Shown piece after piece: positions 49,901-63,092 of a stretch of 64,000 nt of DNA. Position 1 is the stretch's first letter. Each line of letters opens with the position of its first letter. The stretch lies in the NCBI RefSeq assembly GCF_000150275.1, contig NW_002060950.1:6679-70678 (forward strand). The letters are read 5' to 3'. Source of the DNA: Trichoplax adhaerens. Its lineage: Eukaryota; Placozoa; Uniplacotomia; Trichoplacea; Trichoplacidae. Below the pieces are notes generated by a model. That model was not told the origin of the DNA, did not search any database, and was given only the letters and a program-made list of their open reading frames with translations. The position numbers and the translations under genes are program-made.

Positions 49901-52900
49901 TGCCTTTTTTTGAACCAGGATATCTTCATACTAAGCAGAGTTTTAAACATTATTTTACACGAGATTTCGTAAGACATAAATAATAGTAGTTAAATTCTTT
50001 CATTCACCTTTAGATAGTGAATAATGCAGCCATACAGATTGTTGATTGCAGCTGTATCAAGCACTTTAATCATCATAGCAGCTAAGTCGAGAAGAGATCG
50101 CCTAAAAATTGTATATTTATATATATTGTATCAATTTTCGCTGGCAGCTAGTGTAGAATGTCTATGATGTGAAGGTAAATATTCGTACAAAATGTGGATA
50201 GATACATCAGAGGATAACTGAACTTGCAATTTGGCATAGAATTCATTCACTAGCTGTAAGAATAGATCACTTAATTTAGTCGATTATAATTATTAAAGCA
50301 GTAGTGCCCATAGCCAATTACCTCTTTGCTGGCCAAAAGTAAATAAACTCCAATAGTTTCAGTAACGTACAGGCATGATGATTCTTTATTTTCACTGTAA
50401 ATGTTGAATAATATAGGAAGATAATTTTTGGCGTACTCTTTAAGAATCAGCTTTTCTTCATCTATTTGTTATGGAAAATACAGATTAGATTAAGGTAGTA
50501 ATGTTACATGGCATCTAAGCACGGTTTTTGTTTTACCGTTTTTACAGCTTGTTTGAATGAGCAATCTGATAGCTTGGCAAACAATTTGACTTAATTCCTT
50601 GTTGGTTAACGCTTCACCCAACGTTCGCGCAATTGATCTAAACGTCTATAAGACATGTACCAATAAGTATCTCAACAATTTAGAACTGATTTAATATTTT
50701 GGCTAATCTGTTTAATTATCTTATATACATTCACGACGTCCGTAGTATTTGTACAAAATCCAGGCAAAAGAGACCAGATCTGAAAGATTTAGTAAAGTTG
50801 GGGATACCCAAATATTTACAAGTACATATATTAAAATATTCGCTAGAACCGAATTTAAGGATACCTGGATGAATAGGGTTTTATAGACAGTAGCCTGTAA
50901 CTCATGGCCATTATTTTTATACTCCATTGCTTTAACGAATGTAATCAATTTTATCGTGAGTTAGTATTTAGCGAGGGCATGCATTGTTCTTATATATTAA
51001 TAAAGTAAAAGCGGTTCCGCTAACATTTCTGTTTCATCATGACCGCCAGCGGTAACATTGTATCTTGAAAGTACGCCAATTCAGTGTTGCAAATGTTATC
51101 CCTCAGTAGAGGAATCATCCATGATCGTGGAAAATTACAATGATTACTACAGACAACAGTGCATAAATGGAAACTCAGGTTGACAAAGTACATAAATGTT
51201 TGGGGTTGTAAAAAATTAATATCACACATACATACTTGTGCTCTTCCAGTTTTAGTGGTGCTACACTAAGTACACTCCTGTTAAGATATAAAATAAATTT
51301 TATTCAGCAGTACGTAAAAATTCATCGGCGAATATTCAGACTATAGTTAGATAACAGGAGAGTAAGTGCAAGTAATTAAACCTAGGTCCCATAGTTTTTA
51401 TTGCTGTTGCAATAGTATTTTCGACGTCTTTCTTATACGGCGTCCAAAAATCCGTATACATATTGCAGATAGAGGGTAACAACTGAGTGAAGAAGAGAGA
51501 TCATATTCTTAATTATTTAGGTTAACTTATATCCAAATATTTGTTTAATACCCACTCTCTTAGATAATTCTTTGCATTCTTTCCCTAAAACCTGCCAAAG
51601 TTCGAAATTTTAAGATTATTGAATTGTAAATAGCCACATGAAAGCAATTTACCTTTAGATATGATACCACTACTTGTAGAATATAATTCCAAGAATTCTG
51701 ATATTTATACTTTAAGCCTGATTCAACACATCTACATTGAAATAGTAATTTAATATTAATTACTGGCACGTAATAAATTATATACAAATAATGCAAAGTT
51801 CGTCTTTGCTTCAAGCAAAAGGAGGAAATGATTTGCATTACCTCATTAGTTTATGTGCCGGAGTATTTTCATCAGTATGTTCTGATAACAACGCACTAAC
51901 AATATCCTCGGACACTGGAGGGACGCATTCCTCTAACACAGTCTGTTAGTAGTAAGATAAATTATAGTGAAGACCTTAGCATTCTAAGTAGGAAATGATA
52001 TGAGCTGGCCTAAAGCGTACCTTAAGTACGCGGGTTGTTGATGATAGTATACGTTCATTCTTAGAAAGAAAGTAAGGCATACAAGCGGAAAATAAGGGAG
52101 GCAAGCCAATAAATCCCATTTCGCAATTGAGTCTAGTACCAAAAAATGTTTACATATCCATTAATATACTTATTTATAAAACTTTTATTATTATATTAAT
52201 GTTCTTAAATAGAAATAATTGTAAAGAGCATCAAGTAGTTCCTTACTTAGAGCGACAAATGGCACCCTGCATCATAACTGTTAGCCAAGCAACTGTAGGT
52301 TCAATATCATTCTCGTTCGGGCGGTATTCATATAGTACCTGATTACAGTTGTAAGGGTTGAAATTATCGGCAGAATGAGATTTAGATATCCACATTTTAT
52401 AGAGCTGAAAGAACTAGAATACGCCATTTGTATCCATAAAAAGTGAGCAAATTTATGGTGTGGTATTAAATACACTTATGCTCAAGTTCTGTACCATTAT
52501 GATCTGGCTAGATAATTCGACGGTTAAATTCGAAGCATCATTGACGGATGAAAATAATGAATAAAAGATTTCCAAGCATACAGTAGTACGTATCTACAAA
52601 AAATATATATTTAAAATACTCGTAAACAAACGAAAAGAGTGCACTTTTGGATACTTTGACAATTAAATATAGTTAGGTACTATAGCAAAATACACTTGAT
52701 AATCATACGGATAAGTATTTTACTTATTCTAAAATTAAACTATCAAAATTTGTTTAAAATGCATTGATTTTGCCTAATAATAGTAATATTATTTATTCAA
52801 GTTGTTTTGATTTAACCGACCGTATCTTTTTTCAGCATAATTTTCAGTAAATTTTCAGCAAAGATTTTTATATACTGCAATTAAAAAATTATATTAAATG

Positions 52901-55160
52901 TACAGCAGTATCATTTGCAAGTTTAAGCACTTTTAAGGACAGTTAACAGTATGAATCAAGGAAATTGCAAGAAACAAGTATATTTAATATTTATTAACAG
53001 TAAGTAAAAACCTGAATGGAAAAGTACGGCAAAACTTCCTTTAATAGATTCATTACGTAAATGGAGTTACTGCCCTGTTCAGTTCCTCCTGATGATTGAT
53101 TGGGCAATCAAAAACAATTAATATTTGATTACTTGTCTTAGTTCGCTGCCAATGTTTAATTAATAGAATACTCAAGGAGAATTGACAATAATCGGCACTC
53201 AGAGCTAAACTTGCCTTCCTCTAGGGATTTAATACAAAACTGACGACAACATTGGATGCAGTTGTTATTTCTATATTTCACCAGGGAAATTACCGCAGCT
53301 TGAGCTGTTTTTCTAATCTATAGATATACACCGATACCATAATACAGTATACGTAAGCTGCTAATCGCTATAAAAGTACCTTGAAAAGGAAACTTGTAGC
53401 ACAGTCATAGTTAAATATTTGCTATTTCTAATTACTTTTGGTTTAGCATGACTAGTAAAACCAAGTAATATCTCAAACGATCGAACTGTAGTGGGGAGAC
53501 TCCAAACAGTTGCTTCCTGAACAATTAGAAATCCCTGCAGACACCGTAATAGCTGAAATATAGTAAAATATCGATTAAATTATTATTTGAAAAGTCAGAA
53601 ACAACTTCGTAAGTCAATTATTTTCAGGTGGTAACAACAATCACAACGTTCTCACTCCGAAAACATTTCACTTACAATGCATATTAGAATTCAGTTAAAT
53701 TATTATAATTATCTTTATACTATCGATAGATCCATATCAAGTAGAATTAGTCACAATCTTTTAAATTACATCCAGGTTTAATATTTGGCTTAAATCTACG
53801 CTGATTACACTAGAATAATGGATTTTAATTGCATATATGCACTAATCACATACCGATTTAACTAGCGAAGAATCTTCTGAATCCATATGATCAATTAGCA
53901 GGGTAGTTATAATTCTGCTAGCAGCTGGAAATTTGGCAAGTAATATACTGTCTGGTAATCTAAAAAAGATCAACTGATTACTGTACAGAGTTTAATAATA
54001 GAGATTTCAGGTCTAATTAAATTGGTCAGCTAATGTTGAATAAGCAGCGACTCATAACTTCAAAGATATACTTAACAGTACTTCGTGATAACCAGTCGCA
54101 GTAAATAAGCTGTTGCTGTTAGAACTTCTATTTCAGAGGAAGATTCAAGAGTAGTCATCTAGAAAGTATTAAGAAATCGACCTTCACTATTATTATTAAT
54201 TATAATACTGTATTTATCAACAGAGTTATAATATGGTGTTGTGGATGTCGGTTTGCCTCAATAACAACTTACCAAAGCTGCAAAATATTCCACATTCGAT
54301 TCAGTACCACCCTGATTCTTTATAACCTAGTTTGGCGAAGGCATGGTAAGACAAGGAATATCATAACGATATTTCAGTAATATGTTAACATCATACGGAT
54401 TTGTCATTTTTGGTCGACTTATTACAGCAGACGTACTGCACTGTACGTTAAGTCGTTTGCGTATTTACCTCGGTTACAGCAGCCAGGATCGCAAAAATCT
54501 ACGGAATGCGCAAAAGATTGATAGTTAGGGTTAATAAAGGAAATCAGGAAAATAGTGCTCTAATTTCTACGTACTTGTACAGTATAGTATTACAGCATAA
54601 TTAAGGAACAAACTGAAGCGCAAAATAAGTAGAGCTCAGATATTTCAACAATAACAATTATATGGGTTAAAGCAAGTTTACTAATTAATTAATGGCTAAG
54701 CTGTACGGTACCACATATAAAATAAAATAGATAAAATCGCTGCAGTTATGCCTTTTGTTATACGTAATTATGCTCGTATAATGAATTATAAGTTTTACGC
54801 GTCGTGATGGACCTCTTTGTGGCTAGTAAGCTGGGAGTTGAAAAGTCGATTTACATCTGCAAACATTTGATTGGTATACTGACTGCGGATGGTCATTTTT
54901 TCCGTTGAGTCATCCTGTACCGTGTCAGCATCGTCGGCAGTTGCGGGGAGGGAAGTCATGAGTTCGTTCATCTTGTCATGTATATTTAAGTCTTCCTTGG
55001 ACAGAGTTGGACTTGATTGATGCCCACTGGTCTCAGATGATATACTCCTTAGAGATGCACGAGCTAAATTACGAAAAGTTTTCTTTTCTGGATTACTAAC
55101 GCAACTATGTCCTCTCAAAGTCCGTTTCTCCTGCCTTTTCATCTTAATACTAGTTTTCAT
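46930..55160 (-). CDS. RRP12: RRP12 HEAT-repeat ribosome assembly/export factor, 39 exons
   Basis: Exons: 54813-55160, 54469-54498, 54273-54326, 54082-54158, 53854-53959, 53436-53552, 53215-53317, 53012-53088, 52821-52874, 52495-52593, 52247-52338, 52021-52132, 51842-51942, 51653-51731, 51556-51591, 51382-51482, 51236-51277, 51025-51146, 50865-50929, 50729-50779, 50537-50645, 50322-50461, 50189-50253, 50008-50101, 49772-49930, 49600-49683, 49409-49517, 49212-49319, 49003-49100, 48848-48901, 48649-48740, 48440-48560, 48329-48366, 48158-48239, 47980-48073, 47754-47896, 47502-47577, 47225-47313, 46930-47148. They sum to 1,279 residues (human 1,297). Landmarks: FPRSWMIPLLRD, LLPGFCTNTTD, CTKEVSTKARHSAYALIVEMG, SREVIKSALGFVK, and the C-terminal YEPYAYIPMN-LNKRKRLKL-GQYRGIVRAAK. 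HEAT-like helices fill most of the protein, followed by an acidic then basic tail. Known role: 90S/40S pre-ribosome maturation and export with Ran and importins. Oddities: a GC-AG intron after exon 7, a U12-like donor after exon 19, and an undetermined base in exon 38. The junction of exons 36-37 (47754/47577) is the least certain. Confidence 0.94.
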
Positions 55161-55293
55161 CTTATTTATGTATTATTGTTGTCTTCCTTGGACCGTCAGG
55201 GACCCAAAAACCACGCGGAAAAGTTGATGCTATTGTACCTTTTACGTGCAGTTTCAGAACATGAGATTTCACTATTAGTGTACACCAGCAAGT

Positions 55294-55557
55294 GTCATAC
55301 AGTACACGTACAGTACAGTACACACATGCCTTAGTCTTAGTTACAGTTACTTACAGTACAGTATACTGTACTGTACGGTACTGTCAAACTGTAATGTACA
55401 GTATAGTACAGTACAGTACTGTGTTCTACTGTACACTGTACTGTACAGTACAGTACTGTACATACTGTACACATTGCAAAGTACTGTACAGTGTACAGTA
55501 CAGTACTGTACAGTCTAGAGAAGTGAAATTGATTTTGAATACAGTACAGTATAGTAC
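55294..55557. promoter_or_regulatory. Dense TACTG/CAGTA cluster upstream of RRP12
   Basis: Almost continuous pentamer palindromes over about 260 bp, beginning 134 bp upstream of the RRP12 start codon (55160, minus). Open frames read through it give meaningless repeats of the YSTVQY and TVLYCTV type. Promoter role inferred from position. Confidence 0.55.
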
Positions 55558-57181
55558 ATGAATGAGTGAGTATTCGCAAATGTTGCTTTTAATAATTTAA
55601 TTAGTATTTTAGTATGGATTATTCGCTGCACATTCTGTTAAGATATAAACCATACTCTGCCAGGAAAGAAAGAAATACAGTAACTTAAATTTACCTGTGA
55701 TGATATTAATGTTCAGTTACTGCTATTTTCTGAAGGAGATATTATAGTAATTCCCATTATCGCTGTGCTGGATTTGAAAGTATAAGGAGGATTTGTTATA
55801 AATGTAACTATACGGACTATTGATTACAATTCCTAAAGTCATTATACGCGAACAGACTATTTAATGTAAGTCATAAATTGCGGTAAGACCAGATACTAAA
55901 TAAATAAATTAAGGTACTCAACGATGTAATCAGTATTCGGCTACTGTTATTACACAGGATTAACGCGCATAATAATTTCCTTCAATGTTGTGCGTGTGAT
56001 TGGAAGATCAATTACATATAAATATTTGTAAAAGAATACCACTCAGGTTATTCTGACGTTGTACGGGTATTTTCTATTGGACAATATCTGAATATTTAAT
56101 TATTCACTAGTGTACCCAGGCGTATATAAATACGTCCGCTGATAATATCTAGTACTTCAATCGCTCGTAATACTCGTGTACTTTACTTGCACATGTTGCT
56201 AATATACGCGTATATGCTACATACTCACGTAGTCTTTACTTGTCCAATTCTTACTTTATGTACTCGCATATCAGAGTACAGTGTACAGTACACTAGAGAC
56301 CCATAGATACAGTACAATTTAACTCTCAGATTTCCGGTTTCTAAGCCAATTAAAATTGCGCAAACTATTGTTATGCTAATTTTGTGCAGCAATTGCAAGT
56401 TTGCAACAGCTATTAGCTAATCACAACGAATGAATAGTACCAACTACCAATTAACTCAATTGGCAGTAAATTACCATATTTAGTCCATTCACTCCTAATG
56501 TAAACAGTAAATCAGTACTCGGGCAAAAACCAGCTTTATTGAGTTGGAGAAATAAGATACTTGAATCTCATTTGAGTGATGTCATTATCTGATATAAATC
56601 ACTGAAGACTGTAGGCCATTTTAGGTTAAAATTTCTAAAGAAAACTATCTTGGTATTTTTCGATCATCGTACATGACATTATACTGTAACTATACAAGAG
56701 TGCATACTTTTTAGGGTTGCATTTCTATATAAATGTAATATATCAACTGATGAGGTAATCAAAAATGTGCAACTACTACATCTGTTATTGCTACTTTCTT
56801 TCCCGATTTTTCAAACATCTTCAAGTTCCCTATACAGCAAAGTGGTACCGACCTCGCAAGAGTATTTGGAGCTATTATACGTATATAATTATTTATTAAC
56901 TTAATTTTGAGACATGTGTTACAACCTACTAGTCAATTCGGAACTTACAACACAGTAAGACATTACAAACTTGTAGATTAAATTTCACCGTAGGAAGCGT
57001 TTGGACTAAAGCTTCAACATGAAGGCTAGTAGCGATTTACCCAGTTTCGAGTAGAAAAGTAATCACTTAGAATCATTAATATAAAATTCGTTAAGTCCAT
57101 TTTGCAATCCGCACAGGTAAACATGTAGTCTGAACATCTTTATCTACAGCCGTACGCAAGAGTTATTAGATGAAACAAACT
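55558..57181. other. Intergenic DNA between RRP12 and EIF3A
   Basis: AT-rich with no exon recognised. One small palindromic pentamer run lies at 56276-56294. A CAGGGAC motif that may be a stray end of the MITE family at 62-63 kb occurs just before this gap, near 55187. Confidence 0.45.
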
Positions 57182-60100
57182 TTAACGCCAACGATCGTTT
57201 CTCTTGTTGTCTACAACTTTCCACTCTTGGTCATTTTCGTTCCTGCTATATTTATCTGAATTGGCATCCCTTTCGCGGTTGCTTCTAGTTTTCGTAAAGG
57301 ACTTGTTAAAATTGCGGGAGTTAGGTTTGGAGTCTGACGATGGAGTGTTAGTTCTCCAACTACTAGAATCTGAAGCTCTTGAAGATTCATCTTTCCTCGG
57401 TGGTTTAGTATCACTTGTCCAACTTCTCTGCCAGCGAGCATCGTCCGTTTTACCACGAACTGGAGTTCGGAGTGGTCCACCCTCACTTTTTAGCTTGCTA
57501 CGTTCATCATCCACTTTCATAGGAGTATCCTCGCTTGCTTTCATTCTCCTCCATCTGCTTCCGTCTTTATCTGTATTTATGCCTCTCCGATCACCTTCTT
57601 CTTTTTTCTCGTCTCTTATTTTTAATCGCTCATCCCTCTGATTCATTCCATTGTCGGCTGCAGCTGACTTCAGTGTACGCCATGATTCAGTACTCTTATC
57701 TCGTTCGGTAGGGATCTTTTTCACAGGAGTAACGCTTACTTCAGCTCTAGAATGCTCTTCTTTTTCTAGATATTTTCTGACTTCTTTCCGTTGCTGTTCT
57801 AACTTTTTTTGCGCTCTTTCCTCCGCTTCTCTTTGTTTTTGTGCTTGACGTTGAAATTCCTCCTCTTTTTTAAGACGTTCCTCTGTAATTTTCCTTTCTT
57901 CTTCTTCGCGCTCTATGAAAAGGAATAACAATAAAGGATGCTATTATATATAAGAGTTTTGTGGATAGTCGACATGCTACATATGTCTAACCAATTCTTA
58001 ACTTTTCTTCTCGTTCTTTTCGCTTCTTTTCCCTCAATTCTTCGATAAACTTATGTTTCCTTTCCTTCATTCTCTGTAAACTTCTATCTCGTAGCATTTT
58101 CTCTTTTAGTTCTTTTACTTGTAGGTTATATTTACTAAGCTTATCCTATAAAACATTCTTAATTACGTAAAGAATCATTGTAAATGGTATTGATTGTGTT
58201 TTACCTCATGTTCTTCAGATCGCTTTTCTTTAACTATTACTAGAAATTTATCTTTGTCATCCAGTATTCGAGATAAACGTCTATGCGTGCTTTGCGCATG
58301 TTCAAATTCCTGTCTGCAATTTCGAATCTATTTATGAACAACCATTGTCATATATACTCGTTAATAGAAATCGAATATAAACTGTTTTCAGTATATCGAA
58401 CGAGAGAATGCAGGAAAGTACCCTTTCTTCTTCTTGCTTTTCCCAAAAAATTTTATCTTCTATTAATTGGTGTTTATATTGATCTTTAAGTTGAGGTATT
58501 TCTTCCACCCGCTTAGCTCTTTCCAGATGATCAATCTAAACAGAATATTAAATATATAGATAACAGAGGATTGTAAATACTTGAGATCAGCATTATTTAC
58601 AAAAAAAACAATCTTAAAAAAAATTTTACGTCACTAACTCTTTTCTCTAAGGTTTTTAATTTCACCAATAGTTCTTTCTTGCCTTTGTCTAATTGTTCTA
58701 CCTGCTTGGCATAGATATCATCGGCTTCCATATTTTTTAATTCCTATTTGTTTAGAAAATTATTTTAAGTCTAATACATCCTTGGCCCAACATTATATAC
58801 AGCTTGAAGTTATTTAGCACGTCTTCAACAGCCTCATAGTTGGTATGGTTACATAGATCTCCACAGAGTCAAATTATTCAGAATGTGGACAGCAGTTATT
58901 AATTTACTTAATTAATCACAGGCTCTTCAAAGTAACGAGTTTTCTGCAAAAATAAACAAGCTTTCAAGTTCGAAAATTGTGGGAATTACCTCCGTTTTTA
59001 AATTTCCTAACATTCTAGCCCCAACATCAGTTTTCTTCAGTTGTTCAACCCTATCGAGAGCTTCTCTTCGGTCCTTTTCTTTCTGTTCTCTGCTTTTTGC
59101 TTCTTCCTCTCGTCTTTTCCTTTCTTCTTCTAAGCGATTCTTTTCCGTCTTCATGATAATTTCCTGTCGTTTCTTCGCCTCTTCTTCTTGCTGCCGCTCC
59201 TGTCCATCAAGAAGTTTATGGTTTATGTTAATCCCCTTTACCTATATCTACAAAGATTTAACATTTACCAAACCCCTTACCCTTTGCTCATGCAACTTTT
59301 CGATCGCCTCCTTACGCCTCTCGATATTGTCTTTACGCTTTAAGATAGAAGCATGTTGCTTTATTCTATTACGCTTGTACTTCTGAACTAACTGCTCGAG
59401 CCTAGCATTTTCTTTTTCCTGTATGAGATTGATTCATCTCCAAATGAGTTAATATTTACGTCACATGAACCTAGCCACTAAGACATGCAAACCTTTCGCT
59501 CCGGTGTTATCATAAATGAAGCTTTCCGTAACGCTCCATAAATTATCAACAGCTGACTACGGATTACATCAGACGGCATTGACTATATAATAGAATGTAT
59601 GTAATAAAGCAATCATCTGCATTATCGTCACAGCAGAAGGAGCCCATACCTGAATAACTGGACCAGATAAAATATCATCTTTTTCCGATGAATAAAAACT
59701 GACGTTCGATCCGAAGATGTATGACTTTGTTGAATGATCGATCTTAACCTACAATAGAAACTATTTGTGAATAACTGAAAAGACCACAGCGTTGAGCCCA
59801 TATCAATCTGGGAAAATATCATCAGTTTATGGGTAGTAGTATGAATAGTGTCTTCATGCACGACGCATAGCGCATCTTTGCACTCCAGATAACTAATATT
59901 TAACCATCATTTGACACGCTTTCCAGTTAGCTTTATGAAATATCAGACAGAAAGTAATATTACTATCATCGAGTTACCTCTAGATCATGCCTTGCCGCTT
60001 CAACGATTATCTTCTCTAAACGGTGCTGATCGGCAAACGGAATTAAATTAACCAGCCGAGAAAAACGGACTGTCTGGTAAACTTGAGAAATCTACAAGTT

Positions 60101-62203
60101 TTTAAAATATGCTATATAGTGTTAAAAAAGTGTTACCAAGAGATTTCTGTAAATAATAGCATACCTGCTTCATTTGCTTCATTATTGCTATGATCTCAAG
60201 CTGCGGTATATAACGGTCTAATTCAAGGTCATTTTCTGATTTCAAAATTTTAAATAATTTCGATATTTCTCCACAGAGACATAGAGGTTGAAAGTCTAAT
60301 TCCATATAACGGTATAGATTTTGAAGTTCAACAGAAACGACTTGCAATACGTTTAACTTATTCTAGCAAGCAGTCCAAAAAGCATACAATTAGAAAATTG
60401 AAACAAAGGCATTAAAACAAATATTGGGACCGTACAATAAAATAACCCCTACCAAATCCTTCAATAAGCTAGATCGGGTGGGTACATTAATACAGCCTAA
60501 AATAGTAGCCAATCTTCTTGATTTCTCGTCATCTGCTTCATATGGTCTTTCAGTCAGGTTACGTTGTGTGGTCAGCGGAATTGCTAAGGTTGAAAGCAGG
60601 ACGTTCGTTGCAAGTCTAGTAATTTTAAATTGTTATCACAAACCACAGTTACCTATCCTTAGCTTTAACAGTAAGTTAAGAAAACAGAATTGCTCTGAAA
60701 TAAAAGTCAAACCTTTCGTTTTCCTCTGACGTTAAAGTTTTCTTTTGCTCTCTAGAAAGGATATATAGGCGGTGATGAGCACAAGCATGGAAAAGGTAAT
60801 TTCCAGCTTTCCACAGAACTAATGCAAGCGTCTGATAGAAATTAGCCATTAGTTGCGGCTTAGGCGGTTTTCTGGACATAGTGGTCAAGCCATGAATATC
60901 CTCGACTGCTTTGAATGCCTCCTGTAACATGCATAATTCGACCGAGCTCGCATCATCGTGATTCAAAAAATTTAACGTGCGCGAAATTTACTATGAAAAA
61001 TTACTTGTAGAACAATTTTGATCATCTAACCTGCCAGAGTTCCATTTTAATTGCGCAATCCACCTGAATCAATCTCGTCTCGATGTGCATTTGCATTGAT
61101 TGCTCAACATTTAGGTTGATTCCATATTGACTTCCTTGTTGTTTTATTACTTGATTCATATGATTACGCAACTAAATAGTAGGTTCAGTTACTATTACGT
61201 CTAATACGCAATCGTCTATACAATACCAAATACAGACTATTATAACTTATAACTATACGACATGGTACAGACTTACATTGTCACATAACCTACGAAATTC
61301 GTTTCGCCTTCCATATTCGACGCAAAATTTGAATGCTTAAAAAAGTATAGAAAAGTTTTGAATTCCACGAGTAATATATGCATAAACATTGACTGATGGT
61401 TTCTCTTCTGAATGATTGCGAAATTACTGTACGATTTCAAAACTACATAGCATGCAATACAGAAATGTTCGAATCAGTTACTAGAACTTATATGGCTACT
61501 ACATGATTGACTTCGGAAGTGCTACTATAATACCACATATAGTAGATTGTTTTCCTAAATTGTTGAAAATTTTGCTACCTCTTTGTGCAGTTTCCTGGTA
61601 CAATGTCTCTACTTTTGCGTTGTTACGAAGCATATCAAGGACGGTGCGATAGGCTTCCCATAGGAATTTTACCCAGGGCAACAGCGTAACACGATCAGTC
61701 CTTTCTTGTGTGCTGTCATCTGTTACTGTACTCAATAGCAACCTTTAAAGGATAGTGCATAACCGCTAAATGAATACACTTAACAATTTACTAAACGTTT
61801 ATGGAGCTATTAGCTATTATCTACAGTAGCGCAAAATTTACAATGTTTATACACTACATTTCATACCCTTCGTACGTTTGGACATCTTGCTCCAAATCTT
61901 CGCATTCAAGCGCAGAAACAATGTCACGAGATTCTTGACGCGCCTGATTAGCTTTGTCTTCGGCTAACGCTAGGTAATGGCGTATAGAAGCATCCAATGA
62001 ATTAATGTTAACTTGCTGACAGATTTTTTTGTACTGATGCAATCCTTCTTTGCATTGGTTATTATTACGCGTTTCTACACATAGCTGGATATGCATAAAA
62101 ATGATTTCTTGGTGAACTTTCGTCCAAGTACGATGCTTTTTACTATTGATGACATCGTTTAAGCAAGCTAGTGCTTGTTCTTTTTTTCCAACTTCGATAA
62201 ATT
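57182..62203 (-). CDS. EIF3A: Eukaryotic initiation factor 3 subunit A, 17 exons found, first exon missing
   Basis: Exons: 61867-62203, 61579-61742, 61277-61335, 61031-61171, 60713-60921, 60453-60615, 60165-60356, 59988-60101, 59650-59748, 59493-59582, 59281-59418, 58990-59199, 58639-58743, 58422-58535, 58205-58309, 57992-58145, 57182-57912. They give about 1,041 residues. Landmarks: [78 protein letters not shown], then a PCI-domain segment (about exons 6-9), a long charged coiled coil and a basic C-terminus ending in EWKVVDNKR. Known role: largest scaffold subunit of eIF3, binding the 40S subunit and mRNA. The first acceptor needs one more 5' exon for the roughly 17 N-terminal residues; I did not find it, and it may lie beyond 64000. 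The C-terminal arginine/aspartate repeat region is much shorter than human (about 1,060 versus 1,382 residues overall). Confidence 0.95.
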
Positions 62204-62274
62204 CTATACACGTATATAAAACGAATATTAATAAAAAAATTGCCTGCTATCACCTATCGTAATACGCTTTTATT

Positions 62275-62332
62275 ACTGTACTGTACTCTGTTACAGTACT
62301 ATATGAAGCACGCTTGTTCTGTACCGTACAGC
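62275..62332. repeat. Weak pentamer run just upstream of the first EIF3A exon found
   Basis: TACTGTACTGTACTC, TTACAGTACT and CTGTACCGTACAG occur within 60 bp, about 70 bp upstream of the acceptor of the first recognised EIF3A exon. It is weaker than the other clusters. Further single dyads occur at about 62464, 63097, 63395 and 63610-63645. Confidence 0.5.
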
Positions 62333-62356
62333 ATCTAAATTTGAATGCTCCGGTGC

Positions 62357-62428
62357 CAGGGACTTCTGAACTACAGTTCTTTCAGAAGTGTAGTTGTAAA
62401 AGAAATCTCTTTCTTTTAGTAGTCCCTG
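62357..62428. mobile_element. 72-bp inverted-repeat element, CAGGGAC...GTCCCTG
   Basis: It begins CAGGGAC and ends GTCCCTG. Inside are two nested stems, CTTCTGAA/TTCAGAAG and AACTACA/TGTAGTT. The TTTTAGTAGTCC right end is shared with the larger element at 62785-63092. It is probably a tiny MITE or deletion remnant near the EIF3A 5' side. Confidence 0.6.
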
Positions 62429-62784
62429 AACGTGCGTAAATCCAAAGACCAAATCTCATGAATGTACAGTATACTGTAGTTTTAGTGCTCTGTATTTGTC
62501 GTTAAAAGATGTCACCTGTACACTCAGTAACTTAGACTACACGAAAGCAATACTGAAATTTAATTTATGAAGTTATATAAGTAATACTGATCAGAATACT
62601 CTATTAAATGATACAGAACGCGTACATGCAAATCATAATTAGTATAATCAGGCAAAGTTACGCATATATAATATTATACATATATACTTATATTATATAG
62701 TATAATAATGTGAGAAATGTTATGTCCGTTTTCTGTCATACCGGTCGATCGGTGATTGTGTTGGCATTCTACAGCAACTACAGT

Positions 62785-63092
62785 CAGGGACTACTTAAAA
62801 AATAGAGACATGACAGGAAACGGCCTTCAGTGCGAAATATTAATAACTGAGGCTATTATTTTTTCGGTCATACTACTATATGGTATCAAAGAAACGTACA
62901 TCACCATACTGCATAAAACCAACTTAGCAGGCTAATAGCAGCTACTGTAATTTGATGTCAATCACGGACAGTATAATGAAACGTTGGGGACATGCGATAC
63001 ACTTGAAATGACCAGTAAAATAATTGGTCTACACATTATCAGTATAGTGAACGATCGTTTCCTGTCCTGTCTCTTTCAGTTTTAGTAGTCCA
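62785..63092. mobile_element. About 305-bp MITE with about 40-bp terminal inverted repeats
   Basis: The left end (GGACTACTTAAAAAATAGAG, then ACATGACAGGAAACG) is the imperfect reverse complement of the right end (CGTTTCCTGTCCTGTCTC, then TTTCAGTTTTAGTAGTCC). The core boundaries are GGACTACT at 62788 and AGTAGTCC ending at 63091. There is no coding content. The CAGGG-type tip is reminiscent of hAT superfamily ends, but I could not confirm an 8-bp target duplication. Confidence 0.75.

Noticed and set aside
53240-53281. Apparent 42-bp intron (gtgaaa...gtcag) in RRP12
   Set aside because: The stretch is open in frame and its length and position match coding sequence in the human protein, so exon 53215-53317 is taken as continuous.
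55292-55579. Open frames on both strands with YSTVQY/TVLYCTV-like repeats (also at 7002-7238, 15487-15783 and 40933-41148)
   Set aside because: They are read through the TACTG/CAGTA pentamer repeats; a 5-nt repeat stays open in several frames by itself. No splice or start context supports translation.
57204-57641. 145-codon open frame on the plus strand
   Set aside because: Antisense shadow of the charged EIF3A C-terminal exon; the same holds for 58979-59386 (+) and 8890-9237 (-, opposite the BOD1L-type gene).
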